This document shows positions 7,582 to 16,798 of a DNA stretch of 64,000 bases, in pieces. Source of the stretch: Bacteriovoracaceae bacterium (GTDB lineage: Bacteria > Bdellovibrionota > Bacteriovoracia > Bacteriovoracales > Bacteriovoracaceae); assembly GCA_018649885.1 (NCBI GenBank), contig JABIHA010000056.1, positions 1-64,000 of the forward strand, read 5' to 3'. The position numbers and the translations under genes are program-made. The first letter of the stretch is position 1, and every line of letters begins with the position of its first letter. The notes beneath the pieces were generated by a model. It was not told where the DNA came from and did not search any database. It worked only from the letters and a program-made list of their open reading frames with translations.

Positions 7582-8823
7582 ATGTCTCAAGCTAATTCAA
7601 ATAAAACTGCAATGTATATTGGTATTGCAATGTTTCTAGGCTTCGCAATAGGCTTAGCTCTTCATTTTTCTGGAAATGCTCATATTACGGCCTACGTAAA
7701 ACCCATAGGGACTATGTTTATTAGGGCCCTTAAAATGATTATTGTACCCCTGGTTTTTTCATCTATATTTATGGCGATTCTAAGTTTGGGCACACCTGAA
7801 AAGCTTGGCTCAATGGGGATTAAGGCCCTTGGTTACTACTTCATAACCACAGCAGTTGCGGTTTTGATTGGGCTCATTTTAGTGAATCTCTTTGAGCCTG
7901 GTAACTCTGTTAATATCGCTTCCCTTGGAAGCACAGAACTACCAGCTCATTTAAGTACCAAATTAAATAATCAGCAAGGCCTTTATGGTACGATTATGGG
8001 AGTAATAACTACGGCCATTCCCATAAATCCTTTTCATGCCATGGCCAATACCAAGATTCTTCAAGTTATTGTCTTTGCCATACTATTTGGATTGGTGGCC
8101 CTTTTCTATAGAGAAGACTCAGCCCCTTTTGTCAGCTTTACAAAATCTTTGGAATCCATGTCTTTGACACTAACCCACTGGATAATGAAGCTGGCTCCAT
8201 TTGGCATATTTATCTTAATGTTAGAAGTGGTTGCCAACACAGGCTTTGATTCCGTAAAGGCACTTTCAAAGTATATGTTTGTGGTAATTCTTGGCCTGTC
8301 CCTTCATTTTGTTTTCCTGGTTCTTGTTGCCAGTTTTAAATCTAAAAAAAGTCCGATTTTCATCATAAAGGGAATTTTCCCTGCACTAATGACTGCTTTT
8401 TCCACTTCATCTTCAGCTGCAACACTGCCGCTGACAATGTCATGTGTTGAAGACAATTTAGGGGTTCACAAGAATACTGCAGAATTTGTGCTGCCTTTAG
8501 GTGCGACAATTAACATGGATGGCACTGCGTTATACGAGTCAGTGGCGGTTATCTTTATTGCTCAAGCTTCGGGAATCCCCCTGACAATGGGTAGCCAAGT
8601 AGTGATTTTCCTAACAGCATCTCTAGCAGCTGTTGGAGCTGCTGCGATTCCTGGTGCAGGACTCGTGACCATGAGTATCGTTTTGACGGCGGTTGGCCTT
8701 CCTATTGAGGGAATTGGATTGATCCTGGCAGTTGACCGTATTCTCGATATGTTTAGAACTACAGTCAATGTCTTCGGCGATTGCTGTGGGACCTTGGTAG
8801 TTGACAGCATGGTAGAGCACTAG
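7582..8823 (+). CDS. Dicarboxylate/amino acid:cation symporter (DAACS)
   Basis: 413 residues, polytopic inner-membrane protein of the SLC1/GltP/DctA family, importing glutamate, aspartate or C4-dicarboxylates with Na+ or H+. The family hallmarks are present: the serine-rich re-entrant loop STSSSAATLPLTM (274-286), NMDGT at 311-315, AIPGAG, and DRILDMFRTTVNVFGD. Asp389 and Arg392 correspond to the GltPh residues that bind the substrate amino group and side-chain carboxylate. Arg392 favours an acidic substrate. AAGGGGA lies 6 bases before the ATG. ATAGGC and GCCTAT flank a 20-base spacer upstream (about 7517-7554) and could be an operator, but this is weak. It is not co-transcribed with a known regulator here. 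Confidence 0.9.
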   Translation: MSQANSNKTAMYIGIAMFLGFAIGLALHFSGNAHITAYVKPIGTMFIRALKMIIVPLVFSSIFMAILSLGTPEKLGSMGIKALGYYFITTAVAVLIGLILVNLFEPGNSVNIASLGSTELPAHLSTKLNNQQGLYGTIMGVITTAIPINPFHAMANTKILQVIVFAILFGLVALFYREDSAPFVSFTKSLESMSLTLTHWIMKLAPFGIFILMLEVVANTGFDSVKALSKYMFVVILGLSLHFVFLVLVASFKSKKSPIFIIKGIFPALMTAFSTSSSAATLPLTMSCVEDNLGVHKNTAEFVLPLGATINMDGTALYESVAVIFIAQASGIPLTMGSQVVIFLTASLAAVGAAAIPGAGLVTMSIVLTAVGLPIEGIGLILAVDRILDMFRTTVNVFGDCCGTLVVDSMVEH

Positions 8824-8917
8824 AGATTCTACGCAGCAGTATCGTGGACATTTAGCGCTCATTTATATAGGATACCGGTCTTGTTCTTTCTATTTTCAAA
8901 CAGTTAAAGGGTAGACC

Positions 8918-11140
8918 ATGAGCCTTTCCACTCAAAGTAACTCATCTTCGAGTAAGAAGAGAAAAAATTCTAAAAGCGCAAAGACAAAGAAAGTCACAAA
9001 AGTTCTTCGCACAGACAGTGATCCTAAAAGATCAAAATTAGATATTGTTAAAAGATACAAATTATCTAGAGACCAGCTTCACTGGATGCTCAAAAATATT
9101 TATATTTCTAGAAAGGTTGATGACACTGAGATCTTGATGAGAAAGCAAAACAATGCATTCTTTCAAATTTCAGGTGCTGGACACGAAGGAATTTTAACTG
9201 CTGTATCAATGATATTAAAACCATCTCACGACTTCTTTCTTTGTTACTACCGAGATCGCGCGCTTTGTTTGGGACTTGGAATGACTCCCTATGAAATGCT
9301 TTGCCAAGCAAATGGAAACCTTGGTGATGTGTCAGGTAAAGGAAGACAGATGCCCGCTCACTGGGGTCACAAAAAACTTGGCATTATAAATAAATCATCA
9401 TGTACCGGAACACAATTTCTTCAGGCCGTTGGGGTGAGTGAAGCTGGAAAATATCTTAAAGATATCGGAAATGAGGATGGTCCAGAATTTAACAATAGAG
9501 AAATTACTTACGTCTCTTCTGGAGATGGCACAACTTCTCAAGGTGAATTTTGGGAAGGACTAACCACTGCAGTTGTTAATCATCTGCCAGTTATGTTTTG
9601 TATCGAAGATAATGGTTATGCGATTTCTGTTCCTGTTGAGGTTCAAACTCCCAAGGGATCAATTTCTAAGGCACTGGAAGATTTTCCTGGATTAAAGATA
9701 TTCCGAGTTGATGGAAGCTGCCCAATTGAATCTTACGCCGTAGTTAAAGAAGCAGAAAAATACCTAAGGCTTGGCAAAGGTCCAGTTCTACTACATGCAA
9801 AAGTAACAAGGCCTTACAGTCATTCACTTTCAGACGACCATTCAATGTACAGAACCAAAAAAGACTTGGATGAAGAAAAGTTAAAAGATGTAGTAAATAC
9901 TTTTCCTGCATTTTTAAAAAGCACAAAACTTTTAACTGAAGAGGAAGATAAAGCAATTCACGGAGAAATAGACCGTGAAGTGAAAATGGCACTTGAAGAT
10001 TGCCTGAAAACTGATTGGCCTGCCAAAGAGACTTGGGGAGATCACCTTTACTCAGATGAAATTGATCCAATGTCGAGTGAATTTGAAACGCAGCCTAATT
10101 TTGAAGGCAAAGCAGATATTCCCATGGCCACTGCTATAAATATGGTTTTAAAAAGTGAAGTAAAGGCCAATCCTCTTGTCAGAATGTTTGGAGAAGATGT
10201 TGCTGATTTTTCTCAACTTGAAAAATTAGAAGATGAGACATTAAAGGGTAAGGGCGGTGTTTTTAAAGTCACTTCTGGCGTTCAAAGAGTCGGAATTAAA
10301 GGCCAAGTTTTTAATTCACCACTAGCTGAAGCTAATATTATTGGTCGTGCCATTGGCCAGGCGCTAAGAGGAATAAAACCAGTCGTTGAAATACAGTTTT
10401 TTGACTATATTTGGACGGCCTATATGCAATTAAAAAACGAGATGAGTACTCTTCGTTATAGATCAGCGGGTGACTATAAGTGTCCGATGGTTATAAGAGT
10501 TCCTACTGGTGGCTACCTTAGGGGCGGATCAATTTATCACTCTCAATCTGGAGAATCATTTTTTACTCATATTCCTGGGATAAGAGTCATTATGCCATCA
10601 AATGCACTAGATGCCATAGGCCTACTTAGAACAGCTATCAGATGTGATGATCCCGTTTTATTTTTAGAGCACAAGCATCTTTATTACCAGGGCTACAATA
10701 GAACGGCTTATCCAGGGGACGATTTTACTATTCCTTTTGGAAAAGCAAATGTAGTTCAAGAGGGAGTCGATGCCACTGTAGTTTGTTGGGGAGCTTTGGT
10801 TCAAAGATCTGTTGAAGCTGCCAAAAAACTTGCAAGTGAAGGCTTTAGTATAGAGATTATTGATGCAAGAAGTATTGCTCCATTTGATCTTGAGACTACA
10901 CTAAACTCTCTTAGAAAAACTAATCGTTTACTAATTGCTCATGAAGAAATAAAAACCTCAGGGTTTGCCGGTGAAATCTGTGCCCTGGTTAATGAAAATG
11001 GTTTTGAACTTCTTGATGCGCCGATTATGAGAGTCTGTGCCAAGGATTGTCACTGTGCCTATAACCCAGATTTAGAAGAAGAAATTCTTCCCCATACTGA
11101 TGATGTTTACAATAAACTTAAAGAACTTCTAAATTATTAA
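8918..11140 (+). CDS. Fused alpha/beta E1 of a branched-chain 2-oxoacid dehydrogenase
   Basis: 740 residues. The first 30 or so are a Ser/Lys-rich basic extension. The E1-alpha part (about 45-380) has the thiamine-diphosphate motif GDGTTSQG starting at Gly202 and ending at Asn232 in CIEDNGYA, plus RDRALCLGLGM and HSLSDDHSMYR. The E1-beta part (about 400-740) has FNSPLAEANIIGRAIGQALRG, PTGGYLRGGSIYHSQSGES and PVLFLEHKHLYY. It decarboxylates a branched-chain 2-oxoacid and transfers the acyl group to an E2 lipoyl domain; no E2 or E3 gene is nearby. Single-chain fusions of this type occur in Bacteroidetes and Bdellovibrio relatives. AAAGGG precedes the ATG. Substrate specificity is inferred from similarity to BCKDH rather than to pyruvate dehydrogenase. 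Confidence 0.87.
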   Translation: MSLSTQSNSSSSKKRKNSKSAKTKKVTKVLRTDSDPKRSKLDIVKRYKLSRDQLHWMLKNIYISRKVDDTEILMRKQNNAFFQISGAGHEGILTAVSMILKPSHDFFLCYYRDRALCLGLGMTPYEMLCQANGNLGDVSGKGRQMPAHWGHKKLGIINKSSCTGTQFLQAVGVSEAGKYLKDIGNEDGPEFNNREITYVSSGDGTTSQGEFWEGLTTAVVNHLPVMFCIEDNGYAISVPVEVQTPKGSISKALEDFPGLKIFRVDGSCPIESYAVVKEAEKYLRLGKGPVLLHAKVTRPYSHSLSDDHSMYRTKKDLDEEKLKDVVNTFPAFLKSTKLLTEEEDKAIHGEIDREVKMALEDCLKTDWPAKETWGDHLYSDEIDPMSSEFETQPNFEGKADIPMATAINMVLKSEVKANPLVRMFGEDVADFSQLEKLEDETLKGKGGVFKVTSGVQRVGIKGQVFNSPLAEANIIGRAIGQALRGIKPVVEIQFFDYIWTAYMQLKNEMSTLRYRSAGDYKCPMVIRVPTGGYLRGGSIYHSQSGESFFTHIPGIRVIMPSNALDAIGLLRTAIRCDDPVLFLEHKHLYYQGYNRTAYPGDDFTIPFGKANVVQEGVDATVVCWGALVQRSVEAAKKLASEGFSIEIIDARSIAPFDLETTLNSLRKTNRLLIAHEEIKTSGFAGEICALVNENGFELLDAPIMRVCAKDCHCAYNPDLEEEILPHTDDVYNKLKELLNY

Positions 11141-11244
11141 ATTTGTTGAGCCCCCTAGCATAATACTCAAGTAATAGTGGTTTTTTACTACCTTTAACTC
11201 ATAATTAAATTGTTTATTGAGTAGGGTACCAATACAATTTCACA

Positions 11245-12201
11245 ATGTTTAATAGCAGAAAACTTCCAATTTTTTTAAAGCTCGCTTTTGGCCTGGCATT
11301 AATCTATTGGTTATTTCAAAAAGGTGGCTTAAGTTACCAAAATGTAAAAATTGGGCTTCTCAATGGAAAGCTTGCAGTGGTTTTTATTATCTTGGCTTTG
11401 GTGCGATTAGGCCTTGCTTCGTTTAGGACCAAAGATCTCTTGCAAATTGAGGGGGCTTCCAATAAAGGCATAGGCGAGATATTAATTATTTCCTGGGCAT
11501 CAATTTTTATTTCATGTATTGCTCCTATTTCAATTTTTGGTGAATTATTTAAAATAAAGAAACTAATGAATTTTAAAGAGAATCTTTGTCGCGATAATAC
11601 AATCTACGCAGCGATTTTTTCTAAATTATATTCCATCATTACCCTACTCACAATTGTATTGATCGCTGCATTTTTTACGCCTGAGTTAATCCCGATTTCA
11701 AGGAGTAACTATACCATATTGGTTGGGAGTTTATTGGCTTTATATGTAGTATTTTTATTTAAAAACTACTTTGTATCCTTTCTTGGTTTTAATAAAAATG
11801 ACGATTATCAAGGTTTTTTCCAAAGAAGGTGGGGGAATTTCCATAGGTATATTTTGAAAATGTTAGAAGATAAATTTTTAATTTGGAGAAGTTTATTTTT
11901 TAGCATTGGTATACAGGTTTCTAATATTGTTTCAATAATGCTTATAATCAAGCTAATTAACCCTTCTGTTGAAGTAGGGATATTAGAGCTTGCTTGTGTT
12001 GTTTCAATTGGGATTTTTTCTATGTTAGTTCCAATCTCTTTTTATGGGCTAGGTGTTGGACATTTAGCCTTTGCTTCTCTTTTGGCCTTAATAAATATCG
12101 AAAATGGAGCTGATGTCTTCACAATATTTTTTGCTCTTTCATTTATTTTTAACTTTATAGGAGTAATTCCTTTTTTGATTTTGAATAGAAGGAGTGCTTA
12201 G
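11245..12201 (+). CDS. LPG-synthase-TM (UPF0104/flippase-like) membrane protein
   Basis: 318 residues with about eight hydrophobic segments and no soluble domain. The C-terminal motif ISFYGLGVGHLAFASLLAL matches the G-x-G-V-G-x-x-x-F signature of the membrane domain of lysylphosphatidylglycerol synthase and related flippase-like proteins. The aminoacyl-transferase domain is absent, so it is not itself an LPG synthase; members often sit with glycan or lipid-export genes. The next gene starts directly after its stop codon, with its Shine-Dalgarno inside this gene, so the two are probably translated together. The start ATG has no clear Shine-Dalgarno. Confidence 0.75.
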   Translation: MFNSRKLPIFLKLAFGLALIYWLFQKGGLSYQNVKIGLLNGKLAVVFIILALVRLGLASFRTKDLLQIEGASNKGIGEILIISWASIFISCIAPISIFGELFKIKKLMNFKENLCRDNTIYAAIFSKLYSIITLLTIVLIAAFFTPELIPISRSNYTILVGSLLALYVVFLFKNYFVSFLGFNKNDDYQGFFQRRWGNFHRYILKMLEDKFLIWRSLFFSIGIQVSNIVSIMLIIKLINPSVEVGILELACVVSIGIFSMLVPISFYGLGVGHLAFASLLALINIENGADVFTIFFALSFIFNFIGVIPFLILNRRSA

Positions 12202-13725
12202 TTGAATAAAAAGTTGAAATGGCTTCTATCTAGTATTTTCATTACGATGGTATGTATTCTAACATTTCTAACTTTTAGAGAATATTCGGGCCAATCTGCC
12301 ATATATATATTCTTTACAGTTGTTTTAAACTTTTTCCTCTTTTTTGGATTTAGAAAAAATAGAATATTTTTTGATACATTCTTAGGAATCTTTTTTTGGC
12401 TAGGCTATTGGCTTAAATTTTCCTTTCGGATTGCTTTTACTTGGGGATATTTTGTTGATCCGGTGGGAAATTTTGATAAATCAGGTATTTCTTTTGATCA
12501 TGCTCTTTTGGTAACAACATTTGGAGTGTTAGCTTTTATCGCTTCTAGTATTGTAAGACAGAGATGGTGGTTTTCTTATTCCTGTGAGAAGTCCGGCAAG
12601 GGGCTAATTGGGTTACTCGAATTCTATAAAAATCATCGAAAAGCCATCTGGTTGAATTTTCTTTTGCTAGTCATTTTTATTTCAGGATCGAATGCTTTCC
12701 TCGGAATTTATCAAAGAGGTACAGTTCCTCGCACCATTCTTCCCATGGGCCTTGGGGGAGTTTATACATGGCTTTTATTATTTGGGCTTTCCTCTGCAAG
12801 CGCCCTAATGCTTGAATTTGAAATGAGACTTAAAAAAGGGAATTCGTTTGTTGTTGTGGCCTTATCAATAGTAGAAAGCTTTTTCTCCAATGTCTCTTTG
12901 TTGAGTAGGGCAATGGTAATTAATCTTTCAGCGATGGGCTGGGGATATATCAAGGCATTAGAAGTAAAAAAAATGGCAGTAAGTTGGAAATTTAAATCTG
13001 CAGCCACAGTCTTATTTTTAGCTCTCTTTCTTAGTTCAGTGTCCTTTGTAAATAAGCTAAGACACTTTCGATTTAGAGATAAAGTCGTAGCAACACAAAT
13101 ATCAAAATCAATCAAACCAATCAAAGTAATTGAGCCAGCTCAAACTAACTTCAAAGAGAATATTAAGTCAGCAGTTCACAATTTAAAGATATTCAATATT
13201 CATTCAAACCTCATCATTGATAGATGGGTTGGTATAGAGGGGGTTATGGCCGTGATAAGCTACCCCAAACGCGGTTGGGATCTATGGGCAAAAGCTTGGG
13301 AAGAAAAATATCATAACTTCGGAACAAGCTTTTATGATCGCGAGATTAGTAAACCTCCTCATTTGAGTGCTGATTTATCTAATTTACACAAAATTTTTCT
13401 TCCAGGGATTCTTGCTTTTTTCTACTACCCAGGTTCATTTCTATTTTTATTTTTTGGTCTGTTTATTGTAGGTTTATTGGGGGCAGGCGTTGAGTTTTTT
13501 GCTTTTAAGCTTAGTAATGGGAACTTAATCTTAACATCTTTAATATCACAGGTCGTTACTTATAGATTTACCCACTTTGGATATGTACCGGCAAGGAGCT
13601 ATCTATTATTTGGGACAATTTTTTTAAATATTGTGATTATTTATATTGCCAACAAATTACTTCTTAAATTTTATCGCCTTGATGAGTCGAGTCGCGAGTT
13701 ACCTTCAAAGTTAATTAAAGTATAA
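12202..13725 (+). CDS. Polytopic membrane protein, oligosaccharide repeat-unit polymerase-like
   Basis: 507 residues with about ten to twelve membrane segments and one large loop (about 290-390), the layout of Wzy-type O-antigen/oligosaccharide polymerases. The central region SNVSLLSRAMVINLSAMGWG and the loop sequence IIDRWVGIEGVMAVISYPKR resemble repeat-unit polymerase-like proteins, but no catalytic residue can be fixed by eye. It starts with TTG directly after the TAG of the previous gene; AAGGAG lies 7 bases upstream. Together the pair suggests export or assembly of a surface glycan. No glycosyltransferases or sugar-nucleotide genes accompany them. Other polytopic families remain possible. 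Confidence 0.6.
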   Translation: MNKKLKWLLSSIFITMVCILTFLTFREYSGQSAIYIFFTVVLNFFLFFGFRKNRIFFDTFLGIFFWLGYWLKFSFRIAFTWGYFVDPVGNFDKSGISFDHALLVTTFGVLAFIASSIVRQRWWFSYSCEKSGKGLIGLLEFYKNHRKAIWLNFLLLVIFISGSNAFLGIYQRGTVPRTILPMGLGGVYTWLLLFGLSSASALMLEFEMRLKKGNSFVVVALSIVESFFSNVSLLSRAMVINLSAMGWGYIKALEVKKMAVSWKFKSAATVLFLALFLSSVSFVNKLRHFRFRDKVVATQISKSIKPIKVIEPAQTNFKENIKSAVHNLKIFNIHSNLIIDRWVGIEGVMAVISYPKRGWDLWAKAWEEKYHNFGTSFYDREISKPPHLSADLSNLHKIFLPGILAFFYYPGSFLFLFFGLFIVGLLGAGVEFFAFKLSNGNLILTSLISQVVTYRFTHFGYVPARSYLLFGTIFLNIVIIYIANKLLLKFYRLDESSRELPSKLIKV

Positions 13726-13733
13726 AAATAAGG

Positions 13734-14615
13734 TTATGAGATGCGCCATTTCCTGCAATTATGTGGATAAGTAAATAGCCCTATATGTGTAGTGTTGATT
13801 AAAAAGTGTAAAAGAATCGGCCATTCAATTCTCCCAGTTTGAATATAGACCCATGAATAACCAATTCCTGCCAGAAATGAGAGGGCAATATAAGAAATCC
13901 CGCCTTTAAAATGAGTGAGAGCAAAAAATAGTGCTGATGTGAGGCAAATAGCTACAACCTGGTATTCACCTATAGGTACAATTTTTAAGAGAACTCCTAT
14001 AAAAAATGCTCGAAACAAAATCTCTTCGCTTACGCAGGTAAACAGTAAATTTCTGACGGCCCAAATACTAAATTTCTTTTCCCATTTAGGATTGAAGGAG
14101 ATGTATTTAATTAAAAGTCCAATTGGGAGAAGGACAGCAAGGACTGCAATATAGGCAATGAGAAAAGACTTTATCTGTTCGGATAGTGGTAAATCGATTG
14201 CAGCTGTTGTTTCAATAAATGCAAAAAACAATAGACCAATGAGCGGTTTATCAAACCAAAATAGAAGTTCAAACTCACTAGATTTTTCGTCTCTTTTAAA
14301 ATGGGGATCGTAACCAAAAGCTGTGATACCAGGAATCTTGTGGAAATAAAATTTTGTGGAAATGACAAAGAAAATCATAGGGGGAAGAGGGTTGAACGTG
14401 AGATCGTTCCAACTTCTTTGTAAATAAATTGCTGATAATATGTAAACAACAATACTGACAATACCTATTGGCTGGATTTGTTTTTGTGCTAGACCTAGTA
14501 TCAATGCTAGCGCAAAAAATGGAATCCAGAGGAATTGGATCTGAAAATAAGCTGCGCAAATGGCGAATCCAAGAAGTAAGTAGGTGAGAATTGTATTTTT
14601 TAGCAGTGCAGTCAT
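13734..14615 (-). CDS. CPBP-family intramembrane metalloprotease
   Basis: 293 residues with about eight membrane segments. The CPBP (CAAX-protease/bacteriocin-processing, ABI) motifs are present near the C-terminus: SEEILFRAFF (EE-x3-R), FFALTHFKGG (His of motif 2) and LLHFLINTTH (motif 3). These residues would coordinate zinc within the membrane. Its start overlaps the hisC stop by one base (TAATG), so it is the second gene of a hisC operon. Substrate is unknown. It converges on the polymerase-like gene with an 8-base gap and no visible terminator. Confidence 0.85.
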   Translation of the reverse strand: MTALLKNTILTYLLLGFAICAAYFQIQFLWIPFFALALILGLAQKQIQPIGIVSIVVYILSAIYLQRSWNDLTFNPLPPMIFFVISTKFYFHKIPGITAFGYDPHFKRDEKSSEFELLFWFDKPLIGLLFFAFIETTAAIDLPLSEQIKSFLIAYIAVLAVLLPIGLLIKYISFNPKWEKKFSIWAVRNLLFTCVSEEILFRAFFIGVLLKIVPIGEYQVVAICLTSALFFALTHFKGGISYIALSFLAGIGYSWVYIQTGRIEWPILLHFLINTTHIGLFTYPHNCRKWRIS

Positions 14616-15736
14616 TAAAGTTTTTTAAGAACGATATCCATACTATCAAAGAAGTGGTTCATTTCAGATTTTGTTCCTATTGATACTCTTACATATTCGG
14701 GCATCCCATGGGCCTTCATGGGCCTAATGATCACACCCAGTTTTAACAATTCTTCAAAAAGAAAATTCGCTTTCTCTTCAGTGCCAACTTTGAAAAGAAT
14801 AAAGTTAGTTACTGAGTCAATGGGATCGAATCCATTTTTTTTCAAATATTTTTTTGTTTCATTGGATCTTTTTTTATTATTTCGAAGAGTTCTCTCTAAG
14901 TGAGGTTGATCATGGATAGCTCCACATGCTCCAAGTTGTGCAATTAAATTGGGCTCGAAAGGGAGTTTTACTTTTTTTAAATTTGAGATCAAATTCTCAT
15001 GGGCAAATCCATATCCAACTCTGATTCCTGCAAGACCATACGCCTTGGAGAAGGTTCTTAGAATTATAAAATTATCATAGCGATAGTCCATGGAATCGGG
15101 ATAGTCAGGATTTTGTTTAGCAAATTCATAATAGGCTTCATCTAGAATGATTAAAACATTTTTAGGAACAGCTTCTAAGAGTTCATCAAATTCTCTTTTG
15201 GTAATATAGGTTCCAGTAGGGTTATTTGGATTGGCAATATAGATTATTTTTGTTTTCGGGGTAATATTTTTTGCAAGTGCCTTAACATCAAAGCGGTAAT
15301 CACTTGTTAGAGGAACTGTCTTTAATTTAGCACCACTTGCTCTGGCAACAATGTAAAAGCCCACAAAAGTGTGCTCACTTGTTAGAACCTCATCACCTGG
15401 TTGAATAAAAGCGCGTGAAATATATGACATGATTCCCTCGGAACCATTACCCAAAATAATATTTTCTCTTTTTAGGTTATAGAGTTTTGCCAGCATTGAA
15501 GTGAGTTTAAAGGCATGCATGTCAGGATAATTGTGCAAATTCCAAAGACCTTGAGTCATTTCTTTAATTGCATATGGGGAGGGTCCAAGTGGGTTTTCAT
15601 TACTAGCTAGTTTTGAGATTTTTTCCAGTCCCATTTCCCTCGCTAACTCTTCCACTGGCTTTCCAGCTTGGTAGGCTTTTAGATCACGCAGGTGACTAGG
15701 AATGAGAGATTTTTCTGTAGGAAATTCAGTGGCCAT
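14615..15736 (-). CDS. hisC: Histidinol-phosphate aminotransferase
   Basis: 373 residues, PLP-dependent fold-type I aminotransferase. The motifs are NPNNPTGTYI, LDEAYYEFA (Asp contacting the PLP ring nitrogen) and RTFSKAYGLAG with the Schiff-base Lys231; the N-terminus has the HisC-typical KLASNENPLGPSP. It makes L-histidinol phosphate from imidazole-acetol phosphate, and family members often also act on aromatic 2-oxoacids. No other his biosynthesis gene lies in the window, so a broader aromatic aminotransferase role is possible. CAGGAG precedes the ATG. It is followed by the overlapping CPBP gene. Confidence 0.85.
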   Translation of the reverse strand: MATEFPTEKSLIPSHLRDLKAYQAGKPVEELAREMGLEKISKLASNENPLGPSPYAIKEMTQGLWNLHNYPDMHAFKLTSMLAKLYNLKRENIILGNGSEGIMSYISRAFIQPGDEVLTSEHTFVGFYIVARASGAKLKTVPLTSDYRFDVKALAKNITPKTKIIYIANPNNPTGTYITKREFDELLEAVPKNVLIILDEAYYEFAKQNPDYPDSMDYRYDNFIILRTFSKAYGLAGIRVGYGFAHENLISNLKKVKLPFEPNLIAQLGACGAIHDQPHLERTLRNNKKRSNETKKYLKKNGFDPIDSVTNFILFKVGTEEKANFLFEELLKLGVIIRPMKAHGMPEYVRVSIGTKSEMNHFFDSMDIVLKKL

Positions 15737-15959
15737 GACCTGCTCCTGGATAAAAATTATCGGACAAATGATAATAGTGTCTAAAAATTACGTTATCAAC
15801 CTTATTAATATCAGCTATTTACAATCAGAGTTTACTAATAGTAAATCTTGGAATCATTATTTGTTTATTTTTAGTTTACCCGTAGCCTTCGGCTCCCTAT
15901 AACTACAAACATCAAAAGGCTTTTAGAGAGGAAGTCGAAAAATAAACAGGAGAAGAAAG

Positions 15960-16607
15960 ATGAAATTTTTAGCAGCATTAATTGCCATTACATTTGTATT
16001 TTCAGGGACTGATGCCAGTGCACGTCACCGGAAACCTAAGAAGAAAAAAGTTGTAATCGTAAAAAGAGGTCCTAAAAGACCTAAGAAAGTTATTATTGTA
16101 AAACCAGGACCACGTAGACCAAAAAAGGTCATTATCGTTAAGCGAAAGCATCCAAGAAGAAGACCAGTTGTAGTTGTAAGACCAAGACCACATGTAGTTG
16201 CAAGGCCAGCTAGACGAATTTACGTTTTTCCACTAAGAGCTCACTACCCAAGACTTAACTACCTTGGAGCGACTACTTTTCTTGGTGCAACTTCACTAGC
16301 TGATTGGAAAGATTACGATCGTATTTCACTTCCAAGCTGTGCAACTTACGCAAACCAAAGAGTTTCTAAAGTAAAAATGCATGCTTTACGCTACGGGGCA
16401 GAAATTGATTATGTAACTCTAAACTTTCAAAATGGTGGCTCACAAAATCTCAATATCAGAGAGTTTTATGCACCAGGATCTTCAACAAGATGGATTGACC
16501 TTAGAGGAGCAAACCGTTGTATCAGATCAATCGAAGTATTTGGCGACACTGAAACAGCAGTATTTGATAACTCACGCCAAGCAAAAGTTTTATTCTACGG
16601 ACTTTAA
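15960..16607 (+). CDS. Secreted DUF2541-like protein with basic GPxRPKK repeats
   Basis: 215 residues. The signal peptide ends near DASA. Residues about 23-92 are Lys/Arg/Pro/Val-rich, with a tandem motif of about 13 residues (GPKRPKKVIIVK, GPRRPKKVIIVK, then HPRRRPVVVV). From about residue 100 the globular domain has LPSCATYANQRVSKVKMHA and, further on, WIDLRGANRCIRSIEVFG; its paired cysteines and SLNI-like strand resemble E. coli YaaI (DUF2541). The basic repeats could bind an anionic polymer such as LPS or nucleic acid; that is inference. AGGAGAAG gives a good start. It is monocistronic with a strong terminator. Confidence 0.6.
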   Translation: MKFLAALIAITFVFSGTDASARHRKPKKKKVVIVKRGPKRPKKVIIVKPGPRRPKKVIIVKRKHPRRRPVVVVRPRPHVVARPARRIYVFPLRAHYPRLNYLGATTFLGATSLADWKDYDRISLPSCATYANQRVSKVKMHALRYGAEIDYVTLNFQNGGSQNLNIREFYAPGSSTRWIDLRGANRCIRSIEVFGDTETAVFDNSRQAKVLFYGL

Positions 16608-16655
16608 TAATAAAAGGCTCCCCTGAGAAGGTAAGAGTCCCCAATGTCGAACCCC

Positions 16656-16681
16656 GCCCCTCACCCCGAGGGGCTTTTTTT
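16656..16681 (+). terminator. Intrinsic terminator after the DUF2541-like gene
   Basis: GCCCCTC (16656-16662), loop ACCCC, GAGGGGC (16668-16674), then seven T. This is a perfect GC-rich 7-bp stem with a U tract, 48 bases after the stop codon. Confidence 0.92.
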
Positions 16682-16798
16682 GTTTGTTTCGCACAGCAAA
16701 GCTTTGGTGTGCTGATTTACTTACCAAAGTCTTCAAAATAATAATAAACTCCTAAGATTAAAACGAGCATAAGCCCACATAGTGTGGCGGAGGACAAT

